Shown piece by piece: positions 1-8,592 of a stretch of 64,000 nucleotides of DNA (the stretch's first letter is position 1; every line of letters begins with the position of its first letter). Below the pieces are notes generated by a model. The model made no database searches and had not been told where the DNA came from. It was given only the letters and a program-made list of their open reading frames with translations. The stretch is from positions 1 through 64,000 of the forward strand of contig CAVDMV010000005.1 in the NCBI GenBank assembly GCA_963610315.1, in the 5' to 3' direction. The position numbers and the translations under genes were made by a program. The DNA is from UBA3210 sp963610315 (GTDB lineage: Bacteria > Bacillota_I > Bacilli_A > RFN20 > CAG-449).

Positions 1-426
1 TTATTAACCTCTTGTGTAAATAAAAGAACGAATATTATTGTTCCTGGCCATTATAATGGAAGTGTTTCTACTAATGAATTGATATCATGTGATTTACTTA
101 TTTATGAAATAACAAAAGATGAATACATTAATGAAAATGGAAAGAATTTCTTAAGAGATGAAATAAATTATAAACATTATAAGCTCATTTTAAATATTAA
201 CTTACAAAATGATGAGATTAAACAAATAAATTTTTTAAATTTTCAAGATCCATATAACGGGGCTCACGCAAGCCCAATTGCTTATGTTGACGATAATGAC
301 AGTTGGCTTATTCCTATTACAACGGATAATAATAGAATATTACCTGCTTCTAAATGTTGTTATTTACTTGATTTTAATATAGATAATTTAAAACTATCTA
401 CTTATTTATATTATAAAGGTGAATGA
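1..426 (+). CDS. Lipoprotein of unknown function, 5' end outside window
   Basis: The frame is open from base 1 and ends at TGA 424-426, giving 141 visible residues. The first visible residues read LLTSC, a good lipobox, so the missing part is probably only the rest of a signal peptide and the mature protein would start at the Cys in codon 5. A TTG at 79 could be called as a start, but the open upstream frame with the lipobox makes that unlikely. The mature part is small and polar with no domain I recognise; it contains a DPYNGAHASPIAYVDD stretch. No terminator is obvious before the next unit. Function unknown; the lipoprotein call is an inference from the lipobox. Confidence 0.6.
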   Translation, partial: LLTSCVNKRTNIIVPGHYNGSVSTNELISCDLLIYEITKDEYINENGKNFLRDEINYKHYKLILNINLQNDEIKQINFLNFQDPYNGAHASPIAYVDDNDSWLIPITTDNNRILPASKCCYLLDFNIDNLKLSTYLYYKGE

Positions 427-543
427 GTTTATATATGGATTTATCTTAACGATTCATTGATTAAAGTGTAGAGATGAATTTAAGAAAAATTATTGATTTA
501 CTAACTTGAATAACAATAAAAAAAACATAATTAAATATTTCTA

Positions 544-572
544 ATGGCAAATAAAAGTAGAAATGTTATACT
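544..572 (+). promoter_or_regulatory. Promoter for fluoride riboswitch/antiporter unit
   Basis: A TATACT -10 box at 567-572 lies 17 bp after ATGGCA (544-549), a 4/6 match to TTGACA. The predicted start would be about 10 bases before the riboswitch aptamer. Confidence 0.5.
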
Positions 573-582
573 ATTTTTAGTT

Positions 583-643
583 GGGAATGATGCACTCCCT
601 TGCGTTCATGCAAAACCGCTTGAAATAAGCTGATGGCGTCTAT
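583..643 (+). promoter_or_regulatory. Fluoride riboswitch (crcB motif) aptamer
   Basis: The segment carries the conserved crcB-motif parts in order: GGGAATGATG, then CACTCCC closing the first stem, a variable hairpin, AACCGC, and GCTGATGGCGTCTA. This fits the known consensus (GGnGAUG ... CnCC ... CCGC ... GCUGAUGRCnCCUAC). Fluoride riboswitches are known to control CrcB/Fluc channels, CLC-F and some cation/proton antiporters, and the next gene is an antiporter. The 3' part of the aptamer (GGCGTCTATGA) can alternatively pair with the downstream terminator arm, giving a fluoride-ON switch. Confidence 0.85.
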
Positions 644-669
644 GATTTTTTTCATGGAGCCTTTTTATT
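635..669 (+). terminator. Riboswitch expression-platform terminator
   Basis: GGC plus CTATGA (635-645) can pair with TCATGG plus GCC (652-661) across a T-rich loop, followed by TTTTTATTT. The 5' arm is shared with the fluoride aptamer, so aptamer folding and termination are mutually exclusive. A second small hairpin, ATGGAGC/GCTCCAT (about 654-677), lies just before the ribosome binding site and could act at translation. Confidence 0.7.
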
Positions 670-690
670 TGCTCCATAGAAAGGAGCGAT

Positions 691-1893
691 ATGTTTTTAA
701 GTTTATTTTTAATATTTTTATTAGGCTTTATTGGAGGTTATCTTTTAGAAAAAATAAAGATACCGAAAATTGTTTGGTATTTAATTTTAGGTATTCTCTT
801 AGGACCATCTTTATTGAACATTGTAGATAATTCGCTTTTAAATATATCTTCTTATCTAAGACAAATTGCGTTAGTTATTATTCTTACTCGTTCAGGACTT
901 TCATTAAATTTAAGAAATCTAAAAGAAATTGGTCGCGCGGCAATTTTAATGTGTTTTATACCTGCAAGTTTTGAAATTATAGGTATAGTTATATTCGCAC
1001 CAATTCTTTTAGGGATATCTTATTTTGAGGCAATGCTTTTAGGCTCTGTTTTAGCTGCCGTTTCTCCTGCGATTGTTGTTCCAAGAATGATAAAACTAAA
1101 AAATGAAGGATATGGTGTAGTTAACCATGTGCCAGAAATTATTATGGCTGGTTCATCTTGTGATGATATTTATGTTATCGTTTTATTCTATTCTTTTAAG
1201 AATTTAGTTGCTTCTAATTCTTTTTCTCTTCTTTCACTTTTAAAAATTCCTTCAAGTATTATTTTAGGTATATTATTAGGATTTCTAGTTGGAATTATTA
1301 TTGTTAAGACTTTTAAAAAAATTAACATTAACACACCTTATAAGATTATTATTATGCTTTCATGCTCATTTGGCATGCTTTATTTAGAAGAATTCTTAGA
1401 TAAATATGTAAGTATATCGGCACTTTTAGGAATTATTGTTATGGGAATCATTGTAAGTAAATATCTAAAAGAGGATGTTAACAAAATTAAACAAGGATAT
1501 GAATCTTTATGGAATGGATTTGAAATTCTTCTCTTTGCATTAGTGGGTTGTATCACTGATATAAATTTAGCTTTCTCTAAAGAAGGAGCTTTAATTTTAG
1601 GCTTAATTTTCCTTGGACTTGTATTTCGTTCTATCGGTGTTCTTCTATGCGTAATTAAAACAAAATATACATGGAAAGAGAAATTATTTTTAATTATTTC
1701 TTATCTTCCTAAAGCGACTGTTCAAGCTTCTATTGGAGGGATAGCTTTAAAAGAAGGCTTACCATGTGGAACATTAATTTTAACTGCTGGAGTCGTCGCT
1801 ATTTTAGTTACTGCCCCTTTAGGAGCAATCTTAATGGATACTTTAACAAACAAATTATTGACACGTGATGAAATGAATATAAATAAAGAGTGA
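691..1893 (+). CDS. Cation/proton antiporter, fluoride-responsive
   Basis: A 400-residue, very hydrophobic protein with about 11-13 membrane segments typical of the CPA (Na+/H+ exchanger) superfamily. Recognisable parts are the N-terminal IPKIVWYLILGILLGPSL segment, the LTRSGLSLNL segment, and the SSCDD motif near residue 157, at the place of the ND/DD ion-binding site. The start is fixed by AAAGGAG five bases before ATG 691. Its leader is a fluoride riboswitch, and antiporters of this type are an established class of fluoride-riboswitch target, so the likely role is relief of fluoride toxicity, directly or through proton or sodium balance. Which ion it moves cannot be told from sequence alone. 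Confidence 0.85.
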   Translation: MFLSLFLIFLLGFIGGYLLEKIKIPKIVWYLILGILLGPSLLNIVDNSLLNISSYLRQIALVIILTRSGLSLNLRNLKEIGRAAILMCFIPASFEIIGIVIFAPILLGISYFEAMLLGSVLAAVSPAIVVPRMIKLKNEGYGVVNHVPEIIMAGSSCDDIYVIVLFYSFKNLVASNSFSLLSLLKIPSSIILGILLGFLVGIIIVKTFKKININTPYKIIIMLSCSFGMLYLEEFLDKYVSISALLGIIVMGIIVSKYLKEDVNKIKQGYESLWNGFEILLFALVGCITDINLAFSKEGALILGLIFLGLVFRSIGVLLCVIKTKYTWKEKLFLIISYLPKATVQASIGGIALKEGLPCGTLILTAGVVAILVTAPLGAILMDTLTNKLLTRDEMNINKE

Positions 1894-1930
1894 GATTAAG
1901 TAAAAATTAGTTAAATGATTGATATTTCAT

Positions 1931-1962
1931 AAAAAAGTCTCGTATTAATAACGAAACTTTTT
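1931..1962. terminator. Bidirectional terminator between antiporter and DUF3021 genes
   Basis: AAAAAAGTCTCGT and ACGAAACTTTTT form a hairpin with A and T tracts on either side, usable for the rightward antiporter unit and the leftward lytTR-DUF3021 unit. Confidence 0.65.
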
Positions 1963-1993
1963 AAAGATTAAGTAATTAGAAAGCTAGTTTAAT

Positions 1994-2416
1994 TTAATGC
2001 TTTGATAATTTTTCATTTAATCTTTTAGAATTAATATAAGTGATTATAAAACCGATAAACCAAATTATTAAGAAACCACCGATGACAATAATAGAGAATA
2101 TTAGGATAATTTTAAAATCTAAAGGAATCCAAGAATTTACTAAATAAGTAAATAGATAAACTAAATAAATAGATAGTAAATGAAAGGCTAAAGATTTAAA
2201 AATAGACCATGATTCAATTTGTTCAAATATACTAGATCCTGCCGAAACAAAACCTAATAAATATGAAGTTAATATTGCGATAAAAATTTGTGTACCTGTA
2301 AGTTCTAATTTAGTACCAGTTAAAGAGATAATCATATATACTAAGCCGCAGATAATTGGGCCAAAGCCTCCAAAAATTAATCCACGTAAACAATATTCTT
2401 TAAAATATTTATTCAT
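1994..2416 (-). CDS. DUF3021 family membrane protein
   Basis: A 140-residue protein with four predicted membrane helices (about residues 12-30, 42-62, 73-95 and 102-128) and a short charged C-terminus. Size, the N-terminal RGLIFGGFGP segment and the position directly behind a LytTR regulator match the DUF3021 family. Its ATG shares one base with the stop of the upstream lytTR gene (TAATG), so the two are translationally coupled. In known LytTR-DUF3021 pairs the membrane protein is thought to modulate the regulator; the signal is unknown here. Confidence 0.8.
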   Translation of the reverse strand: MNKYFKEYCLRGLIFGGFGPIICGLVYMIISLTGTKLELTGTQIFIAILTSYLLGFVSAGSSIFEQIESWSIFKSLAFHLLSIYLVYLFTYLVNSWIPLDFKIILIFSIIVIGGFLIIWFIGFIITYINSKRLNEKLSKH

Positions 2417-2859
2417 TATAATCCCATCCTTTCTTTTAAATTTTTGATGTTTCGTCGAGAGACATAATCAATTTCATTATCATCTAATTCGACTAATAAA
2501 GTTCCGCTCCAAGAGGTATTAAATCTTTTAATGTGATTTTTATTGATGATACAAGATTTATTAATTTTAATGAAATTGTTATTTACTTCTTCTTCGATTT
2601 GATATAGACGCTTCTTAATTAGATATTTTTTATTTTTAGACGATACGTATAATTTATCGTTTTCAATGTAAAATTTCGTTATATCGTTTAGTGAAAGAGA
2701 AACAATATCATTATCGAGATAACCAAAATAATTAATTACTGCAATTTCTTGATCTTCATTAAGAACAAGATTTTCAATTTCATTAACTAAAGGTGTCCTT
2801 TTATGAGTATGAATAATAACAATTTCTTCTTCATCATCTATATATGTTTTTACTTTCAT
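2416..2859 (-). CDS. LytTR-domain DNA-binding regulator
   Basis: 147 residues. The N-terminal 40 or so are acidic with no receiver domain. Residues about 45-147 form a LytTR domain: ISLSLNDITKFYIENDKLYV, then FIKINKSCIINKNHIKRF and the closing RRNIKNLKERMGL are all characteristic. The start has AAAGGAAG about eight bases upstream. It is a stand-alone LytTR regulator, partner of the overlapping DUF3021 gene. Targets are not visible; autoregulation is usual for such pairs. Confidence 0.85.
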   Translation of the reverse strand: MKVKTYIDDEEEIVIIHTHKRTPLVNEIENLVLNEDQEIAVINYFGYLDNDIVSLSLNDITKFYIENDKLYVSSKNKKYLIKKRLYQIEEEVNNNFIKINKSCIINKNHIKRFNTSWSGTLLVELDDNEIDYVSRRNIKNLKERMGL

Positions 2860-3072
2860 ACATTTTCTTCCTTTCTATAAACATAATACATAATTTTTAA
2901 AAATCTATTTAAATATTTAGGTCAATGGTATAAAAATGAAATTAATCGGTAATTAAAGGTATTATCGTTAGTTAATTAGTTATAATTAGATAAGTAAATA
3001 TGTGTTTATTCTGAGATTCGAAAATAATACATTACTAAAAAATTTATATAATATTAATGGAGGTAAGATATA

Positions 3073-3569
3073 ATGAAAAAATTTTCGCTATTGTTAATGG
3101 TGATTTTATCACAGAGCTTTATTTTATCATGTTCGTTAGATGGTATTCCTAGTGAAACTGTTACTAATGATGTACCCTATAATTCCTCTGATATGGGAAA
3201 TAATACCTCAAACACAAGCAATAACGATATTGATCACGATACGTTTTTAGTGTCTTGCACACCAGAAAAATTTTATATTGATAGTAAATGTTTCGTTGCC
3301 GAAAAAGATGTGGAATTAGATAATGATGATGTAAATGACTTTTTGGGTATTTTATTAATAAAGAAGATTTAGAAAAGTGGAAATCCTATGATAAATTAGA
3401 AAATATTACTTATGTTATTGATGAAGATAACTCAATTTATCGTTATGACCTCACTGGAAATTTAACAAATCGCTTTGAATTGTTCTTAACAAAAAACATA
3501 AATGATATCGCTTTGAAATCTCATGGTAGTTATTCGGTATATAAGATGATTGAAGATAAGGAGGAATAG
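3073..3569 (+). pseudogene. Lipoprotein gene broken by a homopolymer frameshift
   Basis: The gene starts at ATG 3073 with GGAGG ten bases upstream and encodes a signal peptide ending FILSC, a lipobox, followed by an Asn/Ser/Thr-rich linker. The frame stops early at 3370. The next frame continues at once as FGYFINKEDLEKW and stays open to TAG 3567-3569. Restoring one T to the T5 run at 3340-3344 would give a continuous protein of about 165 residues. No domain is recognised. The lesion may be real decay, slippage at the T run, or a base-calling error; the next gene downstream is also damaged, which favours decay. Confidence 0.6.
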
Positions 3570-3574
3570 TTCTA

Positions 3575-4013
3575 ATGTTAAAAGTATTTGTTTTATTTTT
3601 TTGCTCGATATTTCTAACAGGTAATAGGTTCTTGAGTTCATTATAGCTGAAAATGAAACTTATGAAGACCTAGTAATTGGCACATCGCCTAATGAATCTT
3701 CTGTAAATGGCTTTATCCAAGAAGTTGCCTTACTTTCACAAAATAACTCGTATTCATTGGATAATATGATTAATTACGATTTGAATAATGGAACGACAGG
3801 TTTTGAAAATTTTAATTTCGATTCATATCAAATGCGTAACTCTACTAATGGGAATACTCAAATTTTGGAATCTTCTTATTCTACGATTTCTTCGATGGAG
3901 GATGATCCTATATTGGTAGGTGAATAATACCTTCCTGACGATACCGATTACTCGCTAGTCCTGACTTCCGTTTTAGGAACTGATGAGAGGGTTCAATTTA
4001 TCAATCTCAACTG
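3575..4013 (+). pseudogene. Remnant of a secreted V8-like serine protease gene
   Basis: ATG 3575 begins a clear signal peptide (MLKVFVLFFCSIFLTG) with GGAGG upstream inside the end of the previous reading frame. The frame stops at 3644, but a neighbouring frame runs from about 3628 through a polar pro-region to TAA 3925. After that single stop it reads YLPDDTDYSLVLTSVLGTDE. The piece SVLGTDERVQ resembles the start of mature glutamyl endopeptidases (V8/BlaSE type, SVIGSDDRTRVTN), where catalysis follows later. The His-Asp-Ser catalytic core is missing, because the sequence runs into the 3' end of tag. At least two frame lesions plus truncation make this a dead gene. The protease assignment is an inference from a short match. 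Confidence 0.45.
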
Positions 4014-4564
4014 TTTTTATAGAAGAAACAATATTCTTCATGTGAATAGATAAGACCTATCGCTTGTAAATAGGCATAAATGGTAGTTGAACCAACAAAT
4101 TTCATTCCACGAGAAATTAAATCTTTTGATATTGAATCAGATATTGTATTAGTAGTTTTTCCTATTTCAAAAATAGGATAATTAGAAAAGAAAGAAACTA
4201 AATAATTATAAAAAGAAGTGTATTCTTTTAAAATATTTAGATATATTTTTGAATTAGAAATACTAGCTCTAATCTTTAATTTATTTCTTACAATATCTTT
4301 ATTATTTGTAAGTTCACTAATCTTATTTTCATCATAAAGAGTAACCTTAGAAATATTAAAATTATCATATGCTTTTCTAAATGCTTCTCTTTTATTTAAG
4401 ATTATTTCCCAAGATAAACCAGCGACAAAAGTTTCTAACATAAACATCTCATAAAGATAATGTTCGTCACTAGTTTCTTTGCTCCATTCTTCATCATGAT
4501 ATTTAATATATTTAGAATTATTAGTTAAGCACCATTTACATCTATTCATTTCTTTCTCCTTCAA
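4007..4564 (-). CDS. tag: DNA-3-methyladenine glycosylase I
   Basis: 185 residues. The protein shows the Tag family signature: RCKWC near the N-terminus and HEEYC near the C-terminus supply the Zn ligands, YHDEEWS is conserved, and LETFVAGLSWEIIL contains the catalytic Glu. It removes 3-methyladenine from alkylated DNA. It is the last gene of the leftward dus-arsB-ogt-tag run and overlaps ogt by 23 bases. The ATG at 4550 (MNRCKWC) is an alternative start with about the usual Tag N-terminus; AAGGAG upstream favours the longer form only weakly. Pairing with ogt makes a compact alkylation-repair cassette. Confidence 0.92.
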   Translation of the reverse strand: MKEKEMNRCKWCLTNNSKYIKYHDEEWSKETSDEHYLYEMFMLETFVAGLSWEIILNKREAFRKAYDNFNISKVTLYDENKISELTNNKDIVRNKLKIRASISNSKIYLNILKEYTSFYNYLVSFFSNYPIFEIGKTTNTISDSISKDLISRGMKFVGSTTIYAYLQAIGLIYSHEEYCFFYKNS

Positions 4565-5042
4565 TATTTAATAAAGCTAATTTATTTTTTATGCCTCCGT
4601 TATAACCTCCTAGAGATGATTTTCCTATTACCCTATGACAAGGAATAATGATGCAGATTGGATTATTCTTTAAGGCTTGGCCTACAGCTTGAGAAGACAT
4701 TTTCTTTATGCCTCTTTTTTGAGCGATTATTGACGCAATATCACCATAAGTTAAAGTTTTTCCATAAGGAATATCTTTAATAATATTATAGACATCTTGT
4801 TGAAATGTAGTGATATTATTTAATTTATAAAGAGGAGTAAAGGATGGCTTTTTACTATTAAAATACGTATCTAAATATAATGTAACTTCTTTAAAGATAT
4901 CTAAAGATTTATCTTCTTTATAATTTAATAATGAATAACTATCTTTATTAGATTCAAAATAAAGAGAAGTTAAGTTCGTTCCATCACTAATTAAAATTAG
5001 ATTATCTAAATTAGAAGGAGTTATGTAATAGAATTTAAACAT
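4542..5042 (-). CDS. ogt: Methylated-DNA--protein-cysteine S-methyltransferase
   Basis: 166 residues from ATG 5042, chosen because AGGTG lies five bases upstream and because the longer frame would run back into the arsB-like gene. Residues about 80-166 form the MGMT domain: GKTLTYGDIA, the helix-turn-helix AVGQALKNNPICIIIPCHRV with the alkyl-accepting Cys in PCHRV, and GGYNGG. It transfers methyl from O6-methylguanine to its own cysteine in a single turnover. The short N-terminal domain is divergent, as is usual in the family. Directly followed by tag. Confidence 0.93.
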   Translation of the reverse strand: MFKFYYITPSNLDNLILISDGTNLTSLYFESNKDSYSLLNYKEDKSLDIFKEVTLYLDTYFNSKKPSFTPLYKLNNITTFQQDVYNIIKDIPYGKTLTYGDIASIIAQKRGIKKMSSQAVGQALKNNPICIIIPCHRVIGKSSLGGYNGGIKNKLALLNIEGERNE

Positions 5043-5050
5043 ATTTTCAC

Positions 5051-6355
5051 CTATGCACATGTTATTAATATGCCAAATGTCGCACATATTAAACATATTG
5101 GAACTAAGATAAGACCATATTTAACAAATGAGATAAAAGAGAAATTAACATCATGTTTCTTTAAGATACTCATCCACATAATGCCAGCAAGAGCTCCAAC
5201 TGGAGTTAAATAAGCACCAATATTAGATCCGATGATAGTTGAAAATAAAGCTAGTTCACTTTGTTCTTTTAATAAAGAAGAATAAAGTACTGACATAGGA
5301 ATATTATTAATAATATTATCAAATAGAGTAGAAGAAATTGTATAAGTAAATGCTTCAGATATTTTATTTACTGATAAGAAATTTAATCCTTGTTCTAAAT
5401 AAGAAACAATACCATTTTCCTTTAATGATAAAACTAAGATAAACATGGATAGAATAAAAGGAATAAGATTATAAGGTAATCTTTTATAAGTATCGACTAA
5501 ATATGTTTTATTCTTAGTTTTAAAGGTATAAACAAGTAAGACTAAAGTTAAGATGATTAAGGAACATAAACAAATTAACCACATTTCTAAATTAATGTAA
5601 TTAGAGATGACTAGTAAGATAGTAGTTAAGGCTAATATGACTAAATTAATAATAACTAGTACTTTATTATTAAGATGAACTTCTTCTAAAGAGATATTTT
5701 TAATATCTTTATTTAAATCTTTCCTAAATATTAATAGAATTATGATTAAAGTTGATAACCCACTTAATAAGGTAGGTAAATACATTTTAGATAGATAATA
5801 AACAAAAGAAATATCTTGAGATGAAGATAAATAGATATTTGTTGGATTACCGATTGATAGTAACATTGAATAAGTATTCGCGTTAACAAATTCCATGATT
5901 AAATAAGGTAAAGGATTAATTTTAGCCTTCATAGAAAAAAGAATAATAAATGGAGTAAATGTTAAGATAACTATGTCGTTAGAAGTAAAGATAGTTAATA
6001 AAGCAACTAATAAGTAGATAGTAAAAAATATCTTATATTGATTACCTTTTGATTTTTCTAATGCTTTGGTTGATAAATAGTTAAAGAAATTTAATTCATC
6101 TAAAGAGATGGAAATCATTGATAATGAGATAAATAAAGTTAAGATCTTGATAGGATTCATCTTTCCTGAAGTTAAGTTACTCCATAAAGAAGATAACTCA
6201 ATTTGGTTAGTACATATAACGAATAATGCACCTAAAAAAGTAACTACCCAGAATGATTGAAAAGATAGTTTTCTAATTGTTATAGTTGGTTTAAAAATTA
6301 TCATTATAATCATTAATAAAATGGTAATAATGAATGTAATTAAAGATAAAAGCAT
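5051..6355 (-). CDS. ArsB/NhaD-family anion permease
   Basis: A 434-residue membrane protein with about 11-12 helices. The repeated ion-transporter signatures TSNDIVILTFTPFI and SIGNPTNIYL and the FDNIINNIPMSVL loop in the second half match the ArsB/NhaD (IT superfamily) fold. AAGGTGAAATT precedes the ATG. No arsR, arsA or arsC is near, so arsenite export is only one possibility; sodium/proton exchange or a dicarboxylate-type substrate are others. It sits nine bases before ogt and behind dus in one leftward unit. Confidence 0.75.
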   Translation of the reverse strand: MLLSLITFIITILLMIIMIIFKPTITIRKLSFQSFWVVTFLGALFVICTNQIELSSLWSNLTSGKMNPIKILTLFISLSMISISLDELNFFNYLSTKALEKSKGNQYKIFFTIYLLVALLTIFTSNDIVILTFTPFIILFSMKAKINPLPYLIMEFVNANTYSMLLSIGNPTNIYLSSSQDISFVYYLSKMYLPTLLSGLSTLIIILLIFRKDLNKDIKNISLEEVHLNNKVLVIINLVILALTTILLVISNYINLEMWLICLCSLIILTLVLLVYTFKTKNKTYLVDTYKRLPYNLIPFILSMFILVLSLKENGIVSYLEQGLNFLSVNKISEAFTYTISSTLFDNIINNIPMSVLYSSLLKEQSELALFSTIIGSNIGAYLTPVGALAGIMWMSILKKHDVNFSFISFVKYGLILVPICLICATFGILITCA

Positions 6356-6407
6356 AATTTCACCTTGAATATCTTAACACTTTAAAAAGCGATATTAAAT
6401 TATAAAT

Positions 6408-7358
6408 TTAATAAATACCTTTAATACCGTTTTCTGGATGAAAATTAATTTCACAAGAAGAGAATATTTCATTAACATAATGTTCTACATCTATTTGTTT
6501 TTCACTTTTAAATAATTTCTTTTTTAAATCTTTCGGTACAATGAAATAATTAATCATTAAAGCAAATATTTCTTTCACAAAGAATTTAGTATTATTCCAA
6601 CCAAAAGCTTCTAGATATTCTTTATACATATCGTTATAGAAATCTATTACTTTCAATTTATCTTTATTTTCTTCGAGTAAATCAGGAATTTCTATTAATC
6701 CTCGACCGATCATTATTCCTTTAATAAAAGGGAATCTTTCTTCAATATAAGAAATATCATCAAGTGATTTTATTTCACCATTATAAATAATATCGAATTT
6801 AGTTTTTGAAGTGATATTATCTAATATTTCTAAGTGTAATGGGCCATTATATTTTTCTTTTTGAGTGCGTGGATGAATGATTAATTCTTTGATATCGTAT
6901 TTATTTAATATCTCTAATATGTTATTAAATTCTTCGATATCATTTAATCCTAGTCTTAATTTGATTGAGATAGGTAAAGGTGAACTCGCAAAAACTTCAT
7001 TTAGATAAGAATCGAGATATGTTAAATCTTTTAATATACCTGATCCTTTACCTTTTGCAACTACCGTTCCACTTGGACAACCAAAATTAAGGTTAATTTC
7101 TTCATAACCTTCGCCTTTAAGTTTATTAATCATCCATAATGTCTCTTTAGCGTTCTTTGAAATTATTTGAGGAACAACTTTTTTATTGATAAGGTTATTT
7201 TCTTTTTTTAGTTCACGTTCATCGCGTGTTGATAAATTACATTGGGCAGGATTTAAAAAGGGGATAAAGTATTTATCGACACCTTTAAAATATTGAGAAT
7301 GATATTTTCGATAATATAAGGAAGTAATTCCTTCTAATGGAGCTAAATAGAATTTCAT
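6408..7358 (-). CDS. dus: tRNA-dihydrouridine synthase
   Basis: 316 residues. A TIM-barrel FMN enzyme of the Dus family: N-terminal LAPLEGIT, NLNFGCPSG with the catalytic Cys, SIKLRLGL, LIIHPRTQKEKY and MIGRGLIE in the phosphate-binding part. The sequence is more divergent than classic DusB and looks like the compact Dus forms found in Bacilli gut lineages. First gene of the leftward dus-arsB-ogt-tag run; GAGGTC precedes the start and a TATAAT box lies about 25 bases further up. Confidence 0.88.
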   Translation of the reverse strand: MKFYLAPLEGITSLYYRKYHSQYFKGVDKYFIPFLNPAQCNLSTRDERELKKENNLINKKVVPQIISKNAKETLWMINKLKGEGYEEINLNFGCPSGTVVAKGKGSGILKDLTYLDSYLNEVFASSPLPISIKLRLGLNDIEEFNNILEILNKYDIKELIIHPRTQKEKYNGPLHLEILDNITSKTKFDIIYNGEIKSLDDISYIEERFPFIKGIMIGRGLIEIPDLLEENKDKLKVIDFYNDMYKEYLEAFGWNNTKFFVKEIFALMINYFIVPKDLKKKLFKSEKQIDVEHYVNEIFSSCEINFHPENGIKGIY

Positions 7359-7568
7359 AAATGACCTCGATAAGTTAAATTATACATTAATTAATGTATT
7401 TATTACAATTTAACATTGAGGAAAATCTTAAGTTTAATATAAAAATAATTTAATTAAAAATAATTGGGCTTTAACGTAAAAATAAGACTTTTAATTGAAT
7501 AAGGAGAAATTTTCTCTCTAGACATAAATATTTGTTTGTAGTATATTTTTTTAAAGAGGGATTTACAT

Positions 7569-8561
7569 ATGGAGAATTTTTCTAATATACTAAATAAAAT
7601 TAATGGCCACGAATTATATGAACTTTTTATCGGTGAAGATAACTGCGTCATTTTAAAAGTTTCAGATAAAAATAAAGATTGTTTAAATGAAAAATGTGAT
7701 TTCATTTTTAATAATTTTGAAAAATTTGGCTTTGTTAATTTAAAATCACTCAATGATTTATTTTCCGTTGTCGATAATAAGAGTGAATTAATTGAAATTG
7801 TCGGCGTGAGTAAATTCTTTGATAATTTAAGAATGGAAATTTTAAATTCTCATTCTCGAAAAGGAAATTTCTATCTTCCTTTAAAAGATGATCATCGTAA
7901 GATTTGTTTAGAAGTAACATATTTAAGAAATTTTGATAAAGAAGAAGTCTTATTCTTATTTAAAGAAAGAGATGAAACCGAACTTAATTTTGAAAAATTA
8001 TATGCCGATTCTTATAAAGATAAATTAACAGGTTTATTTAATTTAAATTCTTTAAAGATGCATTTAGATACCATTCATGGATCTCGTTATATCGGCTTTA
8101 TGGATTTAGATGATTTTAAATTAATTAATGATACTTATTCTCATCGAGTTGGTGATGAATTATTAATTAGAATTGGTTATGCTTTAATTTCCATTGCAAG
8201 TGACGATATTATCTTTTATCGTCGTGGTGGCGATGAATTTGTCTTTATGGGAATTGATTTAGATGAAAATCAACTAAAAAAGATTCTTAAAAAAATTAAA
8301 TTAGCCCTTGATAATATTGAATTTAAAGGTCGAAAAGTTAAATTTAGTATTGGATATTCAAAATATGAAGATGGATGTGGATTTACCGGTAGAGAACTTC
8401 TCCAAGCGGCAGATCTCGCGATGTATAAATCGAAAGCTGAACATCAAGGAAATGAATATTTTATTTCATTAGATGAAATTCGTAAGATTAATAAGACTTC
8501 TTCGATTGAAAAAGAAATTGAATTACTTTCTAAGAATAGAAAAAGGAACTCAACATTTTAA
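7569..8561 (+). CDS. Diguanylate cyclase (GGDEF domain), soluble
   Basis: 330 residues with no membrane helix. Residues 1-135 are a PAS-like sensory region of uncertain type. Residues about 147-315 form a GGDEF domain: DKLTGLFNLNSLK opens it, FMDLDDFKLIND carries the metal-binding Asp residues, and YRRGGDEF (GGDEF at 220-224) is the intact active-site loop. It should make c-di-GMP in the cytoplasm. A possible inhibitory RxxD upstream of GGDEF is not evident. Expressed alone, with AAAGAGGG before the start and a shared terminator with ackA. A second c-di-GMP protein lies at 40715-43618. Confidence 0.9.
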   Translation: MENFSNILNKINGHELYELFIGEDNCVILKVSDKNKDCLNEKCDFIFNNFEKFGFVNLKSLNDLFSVVDNKSELIEIVGVSKFFDNLRMEILNSHSRKGNFYLPLKDDHRKICLEVTYLRNFDKEEVLFLFKERDETELNFEKLYADSYKDKLTGLFNLNSLKMHLDTIHGSRYIGFMDLDDFKLINDTYSHRVGDELLIRIGYALISIASDDIIFYRRGGDEFVFMGIDLDENQLKKILKKIKLALDNIEFKGRKVKFSIGYSKYEDGCGFTGRELLQAADLAMYKSKAEHQGNEYFISLDEIRKINKTSSIEKEIELLSKNRKRNSTF

Positions 8562-8576
8562 TTGAGTTCCTTTTTT
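8545..8576. terminator. Bidirectional terminator between GGDEF gene and ackA
   Basis: GGAACTCAA and TTGAGTTCC form a 9-bp stem flanked by A and T tracts. The stop codon of the GGDEF gene lies in the loop. Confidence 0.9.
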
Positions 8577-8592
8577 AAAAACAAATTTTTAA

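Noticed and set aside
633..830. Short open frame over the riboswitch and antiporter start
   Set aside because: It overlaps the riboswitch terminator and the antiporter in another frame, has no ribosome binding site and no family resemblance.
5043..5096. Longer N-terminus for ogt
   Set aside because: It would overlap the arsB-like gene, while AGGTG sits correctly before ATG 5042.
7454..7753. Leftward frame opposite the GGDEF gene start
   Set aside because: Antisense shadow of a well-supported coding region; no domain or start signal.
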